A DNA stretch of 7,613 bases from DATEUP01 sp041485285 (GCA_041485285.1 JBGPJF010000099.1:1-7613); one strand, 5' to 3'. Positions 1 through 6,762 are shown, numbered from the stretch's first letter. Made by a program: numbers and translations. The notes: a model not told the origin generated them from the sequence alone.

Positions 1-1
1 C

Positions 2-472
2 ATCGACGAAGGTGCGGCGATGATCCGCATGAAGGGCGAGGCGGGCACCGGGAATATCGTCGAGGCCGTGCGCCACCACCACGCGGTGTCGTCGGGGATC
101 CGCTCGCTCAAGGGCAAGACGGCGCAGGAAATGCGCGAGGTCGCCAAGGAGCTGCGCGCGAGCTTCGAAGTTGTGAAGGAGACCGCCTCGATGGAGCGGC
201 TGCCGGTCGTGAACTTCGCCGCAGGCGGGATCGCGACCCCGGCCGACGCCGCGCTTATGATGCAGCTTGGCGTCGACGGGGTGTTCGTGGGCTCGGGGAT
301 TTTCAAGAGCGCCGACCCGGCGCCCCGCGCGCGGGCGATTGTCGAGGCCGTGCACAACTTCGACGACCCGAAGGTGCTCGCGCAGGTCTCGCGCGGCCTT
401 GGCGAGGCGATGCCGGGGCTCGACATGGCCGCAATCCCGAAGGAGAGCCGCCTGCAAGAGCGCGGCTGGTAG
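2..472 (+). CDS. pdxS: Pyridoxal 5'-phosphate synthase subunit PdxS (C-terminal part, cut by left window edge)
   Basis: PdxS is the synthase subunit of the DXP-independent vitamin B6 pathway. With the glutaminase PdxT it condenses ribose 5-phosphate, glyceraldehyde 3-phosphate and ammonia into PLP in the cytosol. The reading frame is open to the left edge and 156 codons are visible, about the C-terminal half of a protein usually near 290-300 residues. The first codons read IDEGAAMIRMKGEAGTGN, the highly conserved PdxS segment carrying the second active-site lysine (Lys149 in Bacillus numbering). Later come VVNFAAGGIATPADAALMMQ and GVDGVFVGSGIFKS, the phosphate-binding end of the TIM barrel, and the family-typical tail RLQERGW. 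The ATG at 20 is internal, not the start. pdxT is not in the window. The gene ends in TAG and converges on the minus-strand surface-protein gene 12 bp away. Family identity is very secure. Confidence 0.97.
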   Translation: MDEGAAMIRMKGEAGTGNIVEAVRHHHAVSSGIRSLKGKTAQEMREVAKELRASFEVVKETASMERLPVVNFAAGGIATPADAALMMQLGVDGVFVGSGIFKSADPAPRARAIVEAVHNFDDPKVLAQVSRGLGEAMPGLDMAAIPKESRLQERGW

Positions 473-488
473 CGCGCCCGCGCGCTAC
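469..488. repeat. 9-bp inverted repeat spanning two convergent stop codons
   Basis: Positions 469-477 (GTAGCGCGC) and 480-488 (GCGCGCTAC) are perfect inverted copies around a 2-nt centre (CC). The left arm contains the TAG stop of pdxS (470-472) and the right arm contains the complementary-strand TAG of the surface-protein gene (485-487). In RNA it could form an 8-bp GC-rich stem with a 4-nt loop in transcripts from either side, so a bidirectional terminator or 3'-end stabiliser is possible. No clear T-run follows on either strand, which is what archaeal intrinsic termination normally needs, so the function is inference. GC-rich alternation makes short palindromes fairly likely by chance. Confidence 0.5.
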
Positions 489-3385
489 TCGTCTTCGTCC
501 TTGATGGGCCGCGCCTTGACGCGGCGCAAAGCGGGCGCCTCTTCAGGGGGCGGCCGCGGCCGTGAGAAGAACAGCAGGTAGGTCGCCGCAACGGCGCAAG
601 CGCCGATGACGGAAAGCGAAGCGAATCCAATGATGGTCGAAGCAGCCGATGTGCCCGGCGCGGGCGGCCGGTAAGGGTCGATGGAAATGGTCCCCACGAG
701 CACGGTGTCCTTGCGGCCGTCGCTTGCCGTTAGGGTCACGGTGTAGGTGCCGGGCGCCGCATACACGTGGCTCGCCGTGACGTTGACCGCGCCTTGGCCG
801 TCGCCGAAGTCCCACACGACGGTGACATCGTCGCCGTCGATGTCGACGATGTCCTGCGCTGAGAACAGCAGTTCGCGGCCCGCCTCGCCGTTGGCGGGCC
901 CCGACAGCCGCAGCGATGGCGGCGTGTTGTGGGACTCGACGGTGACGACGACCGACGCCCGGGCGATGTAGTGGCCGTCGCTTGCGCCGATGATGATCTC
1001 GTAGACGCCGGCCGAGCCGCGGGGCGCCGTCCACCCCGTGGGGGTCGCCCCCTGGGGGCCGGACTCGACAAAGAGCGTGAGGGGCGTCCCGTCGGGGTCG
1101 CTTGCGCGCGGGTCGAAGTTGACCGTGGCGCCCTCGTCGACGGTCAGGTTGGACGCGACGGTAAGCTGCGGCGGGTCGTCGACGGGCAGCACGCGCAGGC
1201 GCAGGACAACTTGGCGCGACCCGCCGTACGACTCGAAGACGCTAAGCGTAACATTCGCGTCGCCCGTGAAATTCGCCTGCGGGCGCAGGATGAGCGTCCC
1301 GTTGTCGACCCGCACAGCGAGGCGGTCGGTCGTGGACGCCGACGCCGCGAAGGTCGCACCGGGCCCGGTCGTTTGGAAATGCAGGCCCAGGTCGAGCGGG
1401 TAATCGAGGTTCGTGTCCTCATCGAAGCGAATTTCGTCGTAGGGGGCGATGAGGGCCGGCTCCTTGGCGTTGGTTACCGTAAAGGTCGCGGTGCGCGGCG
1501 CGCTCCACACGACGCCGTCGCTGGCGCGCGCCGAGAACGTGTTGGGCCCGTTTTGCAGCGACGCGGTGTCCACCTCGAGCGACCACGCGGAGGTGCCCAG
1601 GGCGTTCATCCACGCGCCCCCGTTCAGCGCGACCTCGACAAGCGTCACCCCGTCCGAGGCGTCGGGGTCGCCGGCCATCCCGGTGAAGTTCAGGCGACCG
1701 GCGACCGAAGTGCCGTTGCCCGGCGTGATGATCACCACATTGGGGGGCGTGTCGATCGCCAGCGACACCGTCGCCTGCAAGAATCCGCCCGCGCTCACGT
1801 GGACGGTCCATGTCGACCGCCGGCCAGTAGTCACGGGGCAAGTGGCCCGCCCGAACGCATCGGTCATGCACGCGGCTTGGAGGTCGCCGGTGTCGTCGAG
1901 GATGGATACCGAAGCGTTCGGCACGGCCACCCCCGCGGCCGAAACGGTGACCGACACGTCCACCGTGGAGTTGGGGGCCACGCCGGGGGGCAGCGTGACA
2001 TCGAGGGTCTTCGCGGGACCCGCGCCAATGAGGCTGCCGGGGTCGCCGAGGAGCGTGAGGCCCGCGACCGCGCGGCGCAGCGACGCGTTGTTGGCGTCGA
2101 AAGCGCCGCCAAGCGCGCTTAGCGCGCCGCCGACGAACCGGGCGCGCGCCCGGTCGAGGAGGTCGCCCGCGCGGCCGGGGCTCGCGAGGATTTCGCTTAC
2201 GAGGTCCGCCGAAAGCGTCCATCCCCCAAGCGCGCCGCCCGGTTGCGTGCCGGCGCCCGTGCGGCCCGCGAAGCCGTAAACGAGCGGACTGCCGCCGCCG
2301 GGCGCAAAGAGCGCCCGCACGACATTGCTGTCGTTGTCCATCGAGAGATTGGCCGACCCACCGTAGGCGGCGACGAACACCGGCAGCTTGCCCCCGTTGC
2401 TGAGCGCCTGAAGCCCCGAGGGCGCCGCCACGGGGGCAAACACGGACGAAGACCCGTCGCCGGAGTACGCGTCGCCCGGCGCGCCGGGGGCCGGACCGTC
2501 GCGGGCGGCAAGCACCGCAAGCGAGGCGCCGAGGTTCCATTCGCCGAGGAAGGTCGGCGAATCGAGGCGGTCGGCAAGCGCGTCGTACGCTGCAGGATAA
2601 TTCGGGTAGTCGCGCAGCGAGATGTTGGAAAGCCCGCGGGCGGCGACCGCCGATTCGGCCGCTGAAAACGTAACGCCCGCGTCATCGCCCAGGCGGCGGG
2701 AGGAAAATGTCAGGTCGGGCACCGACGCAACGGCCATCCCGAGGAGCACGCGCGATTGCCAGAGGCCCGGAGGCGGCGACTGCTCCCACGAAAGCAGCCG
2801 TGCCACGTAGCCGGAAAGCTGCGACACGTTGGCCACGGGGATGCGGCCGACGGAGAGGACCGGCGAAAGCGACCAATTTGAATCCGAGATCCCGAACCAC
2901 TTCAGTCCGACCGGGTAGTCGTCGCCCTTGTCCGACCCATTGACCCATTCCTGGTTCGGGTGCGCGTAGTAGAAGTCCGAGGTGGTGGCGCGGTCGCTAA
3001 TGGGCATCGAGGGCGCGGCCGTCCGGTTCGCGACTTGCAGCACGCGCCCGGGGATGATCTGGGCGTCGGCCGCCAGCAAGACGTACTTCAGGGACGAATC
3101 GCCGGCATAGCGGGCGGCGATGTACGCCTTGATCGATTCGGGCAGGTCGTAGGCGGGGAAATTCGTCTGGATGTAGGTGGTCGTGACGATGTCCACGCGC
3201 AGGCCCTGCTTCTCGCGCCACTGCTTGAGCGGCACGAGTTCGGTCACGAACGTGTCGGGGGTGATGATCAGTTCGAGGGGCGCGACCACGGCCGCACTTG
3301 CAGGCGCCGCGAGCGCGGCGGCGAGCGCCGGCGCAACAATTAGCGCGCTCATCCACAGCGCGGCAGCGGCCCGGACGCGTTGCAC
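485..3385 (-). CDS. Membrane-anchored surface protein with gingipain (C25)-like, Ig/cadherin-like and PKD domains; apparently catalytically dead
   Basis: Predicted secreted protein of 966 aa from GTG 3385. Residues 1-32 form a signal peptide (VQRVR, hydrophobic stretch, ASA cleavage-like site). Residues ~38-450 resemble the C25 gingipain fold: LIITPDTF, LKQWREKQGL, ESIKAYIAARY, YVLLAADAQIIPGR, SVGRIPV and LTLLGDPG. The usual catalytic GHG and Cys are replaced: YSGDGSSSVF (307-316) and LPVFVAAYGG (334-343), with no cysteine before residue 506. Beta-sandwich domains follow at ~460-545, 548-640, 650-735 and 738-818, then a PKD domain at ~822-905 (WDFGDG, HVYAAPGTYTVTLTASDG). A transmembrane helix (~916-940) and a charged tail ending KDEDE come last. 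About 17 N-X-S/T sequons suggest heavy N-glycosylation at the cell surface. GTG 3385 is preferred because it follows GGTGGAG and opens a proper signal peptide. The frame also opens at GTG 3445 (986 aa), with no Shine-Dalgarno match. The role is probably adhesive or scaffolding, which is inference. Confidence 0.82.
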   Translation of the reverse strand: MQRVRAAAALWMSALIVAPALAAALAAPASAAVVAPLELIITPDTFVTELVPLKQWREKQGLRVDIVTTTYIQTNFPAYDLPESIKAYIAARYAGDSSLKYVLLAADAQIIPGRVLQVANRTAAPSMPISDRATTSDFYYAHPNQEWVNGSDKGDDYPVGLKWFGISDSNWSLSPVLSVGRIPVANVSQLSGYVARLLSWEQSPPPGLWQSRVLLGMAVASVPDLTFSSRRLGDDAGVTFSAAESAVAARGLSNISLRDYPNYPAAYDALADRLDSPTFLGEWNLGASLAVLAARDGPAPGAPGDAYSGDGSSSVFAPVAAPSGLQALSNGGKLPVFVAAYGGSANLSMDNDSNVVRALFAPGGGSPLVYGFAGRTGAGTQPGGALGGWTLSADLVSEILASPGRAGDLLDRARARFVGGALSALGGAFDANNASLRRAVAGLTLLGDPGSLIGAGPAKTLDVTLPPGVAPNSTVDVSVTVSAAGVAVPNASVSILDDTGDLQAACMTDAFGRATCPVTTGRRSTWTVHVSAGGFLQATVSLAIDTPPNVVIITPGNGTSVAGRLNFTGMAGDPDASDGVTLVEVALNGGAWMNALGTSAWSLEVDTASLQNGPNTFSARASDGVVWSAPRTATFTVTNAKEPALIAPYDEIRFDEDTNLDYPLDLGLHFQTTGPGATFAASASTTDRLAVRVDNGTLILRPQANFTGDANVTLSVFESYGGSRQVVLRLRVLPVDDPPQLTVASNLTVDEGATVNFDPRASDPDGTPLTLFVESGPQGATPTGWTAPRGSAGVYEIIIGASDGHYIARASVVVTVESHNTPPSLRLSGPANGEAGRELLFSAQDIVDIDGDDVTVVWDFGDGQGAVNVTASHVYAAPGTYTVTLTASDGRKDTVLVGTISIDPYRPPAPGTSAASTIIGFASLSVIGACAVAATYLLFFSRPRPPPEEAPALRRVKARPIKDEDE

Positions 3386-3389
3386 GAGG

Positions 3390-3396
3390 CTCCACC
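3390..3396 (-). promoter_or_regulatory. Shine-Dalgarno-like site deciding the surface-protein start
   Basis: On the minus strand GGTGGAG is followed by four bases (CCTC) and then GTG at 3385. This matches the anti-Shine-Dalgarno end of archaeal 16S rRNA in part (GGTG and GGAG). The alternative start, GTG at 3445, is preceded by CGGCTAGCACGCCCC with no such match. Together with the signal peptide beginning immediately after, this favours 3385. Confidence 0.5.
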
Positions 3397-3409
3397 CCCC
3401 GTTGCCGTT

Positions 3410-3415
3410 GATAAA
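3410..3415 (-). promoter_or_regulatory. Candidate TATA-like box (TTTATC) 27-28 nt upstream of GTG 3385
   Basis: The minus strand reads GCGTTTATCAACG here, an AT-rich hexamer in otherwise GC-rich DNA. It is centred about 27.5 nt before the preferred start codon, which is the spacing of an archaeal TATA box to its transcription start. If used, the transcript would be leaderless and begin at the GTG itself. The nearby Shine-Dalgarno-like site would then serve only read-through transcripts from the upstream CPBP-like gene. One short motif is weak evidence. Confidence 0.3.
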
Positions 3416-3453
3416 CGCATCGCGCGAGTGGAAGACGAAGTCCACGGGGCGTG

Positions 3454-4125
3454 CTAGCCGTACAGCGCCACCGCGGCCGCTGCGGCGCAGACGTTGACGA
3501 GGAAGTGGCCAACCATCAGCCCGAGGACGTTACTCCAACGGATGTAAGCAAGGCCGGTGAGGACGCCGGCCGCGACGAGGTACGCCGCCGCCCCGACGTC
3601 GCCGAAAAGCTGGCGCAGCCACATCCACTCGATGGCGTGGGCGCCGCTCCAGACGACCAGTTGGATGAAGAGCGCGCGCGCCGCGCCGAAGCGGACCTCG
3701 GCTTCGCTTTGGACGACGCGTTTGGAAAAGAAGTCGACGGCCCCGACATGGAAAAAGGTGTCCGCGGCCCACCACGCCGCGCCTGCAGGCGCCGCGACGC
3801 TGAGCGCGAGCGGCGCAAAGAACCAGCGCGCGCCCGGCGCCGCAACGGCGGCGATGAGCGCGAAGGGCGCGTACACGGCGGCGGAGTAGAGGAGCGTCCG
3901 GTCGAGCCGCCCGACTGCGAGCCGCTTACCGCGCGCGACGATGAACGCCGCGGGCAGCGCGAGGAATGGGACGCCCACCTTCACCGAATCAGGCAGGTCG
4001 CGCGCCGCGAGCGCAAGCGCGAGGTACACTGCGCCGCAAAGCGCGCAGAGCGCAAGCAGTTGGGGGACGGAGGCAAAAGATTCCAACGCGGGGCTCGCCA
4101 CCGCCTCGCCCTTGGCCTCGTCCAC
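3454..4125 (-). CDS. Multi-pass membrane protein, divergent CPBP (CAAX protease-like) family
   Basis: Predicted 223-aa integral membrane protein with about six or seven hydrophobic segments, starting at LLALCALCGAVYLALALAA (23-41) and continuing to the C-terminus. The C-terminal half aligns by eye with CPBP intramembrane proteases (ABI/Rce1-like). WSGAH (159-163) fits the FxxxH motif. The segment GVLTGLAYIRWSNVLGLMVG leads into H207xxxN211, the usual last motif. The EExxxR motif is expected near DFFSKR (131-136), where both glutamates are changed (D, F), so proteolytic activity is doubtful. GTG 4125 is chosen because GGTG lies 8 nt upstream and the longer open frame to 4299 adds non-membrane sequence across the divergent promoter region; GTG 4098 is another option. 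The stop lies 68 bp before the surface-protein start on the same strand, so the two may be co-transcribed. Topology is secure; the family assignment is moderate. Confidence 0.65.
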   Translation of the reverse strand: MDEAKGEAVASPALESFASVPQLLALCALCGAVYLALALAARDLPDSVKVGVPFLALPAAFIVARGKRLAVGRLDRTLLYSAAVYAPFALIAAVAAPGARWFFAPLALSVAAPAGAAWWAADTFFHVGAVDFFSKRVVQSEAEVRFGAARALFIQLVVWSGAHAIEWMWLRQLFGDVGAAAYLVAAGVLTGLAYIRWSNVLGLMVGHFLVNVCAAAAAVALYG

Positions 4126-4291
4126 GCGCTTTGCACCGACGGCGGCGGTGATGAACCGTTGCCCGCGCGGCCCGCTTGAATTTCTCCCGATCCACCAGAA
4201 CGAAGCGGGGCGGAAACAAATAAGTAGGCCACTTGGCGTTTTCAGCGCGGAAATCCCAACTCGTTTTTTTCGATCCAGGGGCTTTGTCTTC
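4126..4291. promoter_or_regulatory. Divergent intergenic region with candidate archaeal promoter elements
   Basis: This 166-bp gap separates a leftward and a rightward gene, so at least two promoters are expected here. It holds the most AT-rich patches of the window. AAACAAATAAGTA (4214-4226) reads TACTTATTTGTTT on the minus strand. A run of seven T lies at 4264-4270, centred about 25 nt before the rightward GTG at 4292, suitable for a leaderless start. GAATTT at 4171-4180 could serve the leftward gene with a short leader. No canonical TTTATATA box is seen and no operator repeat was recognised. Which patch serves which gene cannot be told from sequence alone. Confidence 0.4.
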
Positions 4292-6025
4292 GTGATCAAC
4301 TCCGCACGGGCTTGGGACTATGCCACCTATGGGCCGGTAACGTGCACCGCGATTTCGGCGGGCGGCGAGTACCTGATCGCCGGGAGCCAAGACGGCAATG
4401 TCTACGCCTTCAGCGGCGCGGGCGAACTGCTGTGGACGCAGACGCTCGGCGCACCCATCGGGAAGCTCGCGTACTCCCAGAACGGCAACTACCTGGCGGC
4501 CGCGACGGCCGGCCACAGCGAGTCGCTCATCAATTTCTACGGGATCAACGGGCAGCTCCTGTGGAGCCGCAAAGTCGGCCGCCCGGTGCGGGGCCTTTCG
4601 ATCTCGGACGACGGCGGGATCGTCGTCATCGGGTCGGACAACCGGAACATCTACTGCGTCAACTACGAAGGCAGCCTGATTTTCAACCACCGGCTGGGCG
4701 GCGAGATCCCGACGGTCGCGCAGACGCGCGACTCGCGGCTCATCTACGCGGGCTCCTACGACGCGTTCGTCTACTGCTTCGACTTGCAGGGCCGCGGGAT
4801 CTGGAACTACAAGACGACGGGGCCGGTCGAAAAGGTGCTCGTCACGCGCACCGGGGACCTGGTGTTTGCCGTCTCGTCGGACAAGCGCCTCTACCAGATC
4901 TCGAAGACGGGTTCGATGCTCACCAACCAGCGGTTCGAAGAGCTGCCCTCGCTCATCGACATCGACGAGAACGCGCGCACGATGGCCATGGCCCAGGGCA
5001 TCGACCTGCTGCTCCTCCACCACAAGGACTCCTCGATCTACAAGCGCCTTCGCCTCGAGGGGCGCATCCTTGACCTTGCCGTGTGCGAGAACGGGGAGCA
5101 CGTCGCGGTGTGCACCTCCTCGAATGTCGTGCACTTCTTCGACCGCGAGCTGAACGAGCTGTGGCGCAACGAGTTCCCGCAGAAGCCGACGGCGCTGTCG
5201 GTCTCCCCGAAGGGCCACTACCTCGCCGTGGGGAACAACGACAAGCGCGTGTACATGCTCGACAACAAGGCGTTTTACCTCCGGACGCTCGAAGCCGTCC
5301 GCCGCGGGATCGAGGAGGCCAAGGCGGGCGGGATGGTGGTGCTCGAGGCGGAGGTCCTCGCGCAGAAGGCCGACCAGGAACTCGAAGCCGAAGCGTTCTC
5401 CGGAGCGCTCAAGTACGCCGAGGCGGCGCTCAAGATTGTGTCAAGGCAACGGGAGCGCGCGAAGCCGCAGATCTCGATCCTCGGCGTCGTCCACGAAGCG
5501 TTCCGCGTGGGCAAGCCGAACACGATCCGCGCGATTATCATGAATACGGGGATGGGGCACGCGAAGAACGTCTCGTTCCGCTTCGAGGGCGATGTGACCA
5601 CGCAGCTTGCCCCCGCCCGCGAATACCTGTCGGTCGGCGGGTGGTACGAGGACAACTGGGAGGTCGTGCCGCAGAAGAAGGGCGAGGCGCCCTTGCGCTT
5701 CCGCACGATGTGGCACGACGCGGGCGACTCGGTACAGACGGCCGAGTCGCCGTTCAAGATTGAGGTCGTCGAATCGGAGAAGCCCCTGCCGTACAAGAAG
5801 TCGTCCCCGGTGATCCAGCTTGGAAATGTGCAGAAGCTCATTGCGCGGGTGCAGGCGGACAAGAAGGCCGGCCGCATCCCGGAGACGCCGCCGGCGGCGG
5901 CCGCCGGCCAAGGCGGCGCCGACGCGGTCGTCCGCGATGTGCAGGCGCTCAAGTGCAAGAAGTGCGGTGCGCTGCTCCAGGAGGAGTGGAAGGCCTGCCC
6001 CCAGTGCGCGACGCCCGTGGCGTGA
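4292..6025 (+). CDS. Cytosolic beta-propeller protein with Ig-like domain and C-terminal zinc ribbon
   Basis: Predicted 577-aa protein with no signal peptide or membrane segment. Residues 16-338 contain eight repeats of about 40 residues (seven of 40, one of 43), each with a G-x-Y/L-aliphatic-A-x-G-like strand, a V/I-Y-x-F/L strand and often LLW, as in PQQ/WD40-like propellers. The last repeat lacks its final strand. The N-terminal AWDYATYGP looks like that missing strand, so an eight-bladed ring with velcro closure is likely. A helical stretch (~330-390, EAEVLAQKADQELEAEAF then ALKYAEAALKIVSRQ) follows, then a CARDB-like Ig domain (~391-495), a Pro/Ala linker and a zinc ribbon C555xxC558-(10)-C569xxC572. 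The GTG start excludes an unlikely 117-residue extension antisense to the CPBP-like gene. The stop overlaps the flpA start (GTGA), suggesting translational coupling. The function is unknown; a scaffold in RNA or ribosome metabolism is inference from the neighbour. Confidence 0.85.
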   Translation: MINSARAWDYATYGPVTCTAISAGGEYLIAGSQDGNVYAFSGAGELLWTQTLGAPIGKLAYSQNGNYLAAATAGHSESLINFYGINGQLLWSRKVGRPVRGLSISDDGGIVVIGSDNRNIYCVNYEGSLIFNHRLGGEIPTVAQTRDSRLIYAGSYDAFVYCFDLQGRGIWNYKTTGPVEKVLVTRTGDLVFAVSSDKRLYQISKTGSMLTNQRFEELPSLIDIDENARTMAMAQGIDLLLLHHKDSSIYKRLRLEGRILDLAVCENGEHVAVCTSSNVVHFFDRELNELWRNEFPQKPTALSVSPKGHYLAVGNNDKRVYMLDNKAFYLRTLEAVRRGIEEAKAGGMVVLEAEVLAQKADQELEAEAFSGALKYAEAALKIVSRQRERAKPQISILGVVHEAFRVGKPNTIRAIIMNTGMGHAKNVSFRFEGDVTTQLAPAREYLSVGGWYEDNWEVVPQKKGEAPLRFRTMWHDAGDSVQTAESPFKIEVVESEKPLPYKKSSPVIQLGNVQKLIARVQADKKAGRIPETPPAAAAGQGGADAVVRDVQALKCKKCGALLQEEWKACPQCATPVA

Positions 6026-6720
6026 GCGGTAGCGGCGGTGCCCTTGCGCTCCTTGACCCGAGTCTGCCCAACCTCGCGCGCGACAGAGGCAATTTCTTCA
6101 CGAGGGCCGCGGCCCCCGACGATGTGTACGGCGAGCTCGTGCGCCAGGACGAACACGGCGTAAGGTGGCGGCGGTGGGACCCGTACCGCAGCAAGTTCGC
6201 GGCGGCGCTGCACGCAGGCGGCGTGGGTGACGGCCTCGAGGTGCTCCTGCTTGCGCCGTCGGTGCTCTACCTCGGCGCGGCCACGGGCACGACCGTGTCG
6301 CACATCGCGGACATCGTCGCGCCGCGGCCGGTTTTTGCCGTCGAGTTCGCGGCCCGCCCCTTTCAGGACCTCATTGAAAAGCTGCGCCCATGGAGCAATG
6401 TGCTGCCGGTGCTCGCCGACGCCCGGAACCCGGAGGAATACCGTCGTTTGGTCGGCGAGGTAGGGGCCATCGTGCAGGATGTCGCCCAGCCCGACCAGGT
6501 GGGCATCCTCGCGAAGAACGCAGCCGCGTTCCTCCAAACGGGCGCGATGGTCCTGCTTTTCCTCAAGGCGCGCTCCGAGGATTCTGCGGCCGAGCCCGCG
6601 GAAATCTTCGCGAAGGCCCGCAAGGCGCTCGGGAGCGCCGGATTCAGCGGGGTTAGGGAGCGCCCCCTCGAGCCTTTCGACAAGGACCACCGTGCGTTCG
6701 TGGCCCGTTGGGACGCTTAA
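6022..6720 (+). CDS. flpA: Fibrillarin-like rRNA/tRNA 2'-O-methyltransferase
   Basis: FlpA is the SAM-dependent catalytic subunit of archaeal box C/D sRNPs. With Nop5 and L7Ae it methylates ribose 2'-OH groups in rRNA and tRNA at guide-RNA-selected sites. The 232-aa product has the typical length and order of motifs: NFFTR and VYGELV (N-terminal domain), WRRWDPYRSKFAAAL, VLYLGAATGTTVSHIADIV (SAM-binding glycine loop, 82-99), FAVEF (E108), VLADARNPEEYR (D133), IVQDVAQPDQ (D153), LFLKARS (K182) and PFDKDHRAF (H223). K58, D153, K182 and H223 match the family's catalytic K-D-K-H set, so it should be active. GTG 6022 is chosen because it overlaps the preceding stop as GTGA and places the conserved N-terminus correctly. 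An in-frame GTG at 5953 would add 23 residues out of frame over the zinc ribbon. nop5, a common archaeal neighbour, is not present on either side within the window. Confidence 0.96.
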   Translation: MSGSGGALALLDPSLPNLARDRGNFFTRAAAPDDVYGELVRQDEHGVRWRRWDPYRSKFAAALHAGGVGDGLEVLLLAPSVLYLGAATGTTVSHIADIVAPRPVFAVEFAARPFQDLIEKLRPWSNVLPVLADARNPEEYRRLVGEVGAIVQDVAQPDQVGILAKNAAAFLQTGAMVLLFLKARSEDSAAEPAEIFAKARKALGSAGFSGVRERPLEPFDKDHRAFVARWDA

Positions 6721-6762
6721 TGTCCCACAAGCGTTTTGAGGCGCGCGCCCTTGCAGCGGCCG

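Noticed and set aside
929..2122. 397-codon plus-strand frame inside the surface-protein gene
   Set aside because: Low-complexity Arg/Gly/Ala-rich translation antisense to clear Ig/C25 domains; a codon-bias shadow.
3941..4291. N-terminal extension of the propeller gene upstream of GTG 4292
   Set aside because: It runs antisense to the CPBP-like coding region and across the AT-rich promoter region; its sequence is Ser/Ala-rich without motifs, and the propeller fold is complete without it.
4126..4299. N-terminal extension of the CPBP-like gene to 4299
   Set aside because: It would overlap the start of the divergent gene and cover the promoter region; its residues (KTKPLDRKKR, RPASFWWIGR) do not look like part of a membrane protein of this family.
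3989..5218. 409-codon minus-strand frame over the propeller gene and divergent region
   Set aside because: Overlaps the supported propeller gene in antisense and shows only charged low-complexity sequence (VDERVVGARVDEPR-type).
5885..5925. GC-rich repeat-like stretch (GCCGCCGGCGGC...)
   Set aside because: It encodes the Pro/Ala/Gly linker before the zinc ribbon; codon composition explains the repetition.
5953..6021. Earlier in-frame GTG for flpA
   Set aside because: The extra 23 residues are an out-of-frame reading of the neighbouring zinc ribbon and are not part of the fibrillarin fold; GTG 6022 gives the usual length.
6721..6762. Possible small gene from the ATG overlapping the flpA stop (TAATG at 6718-6722)
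   Set aside because: That frame is out of phase with the epimerase and shows no recognisable protein; the conserved Rossmann fold begins at ATG 6763.
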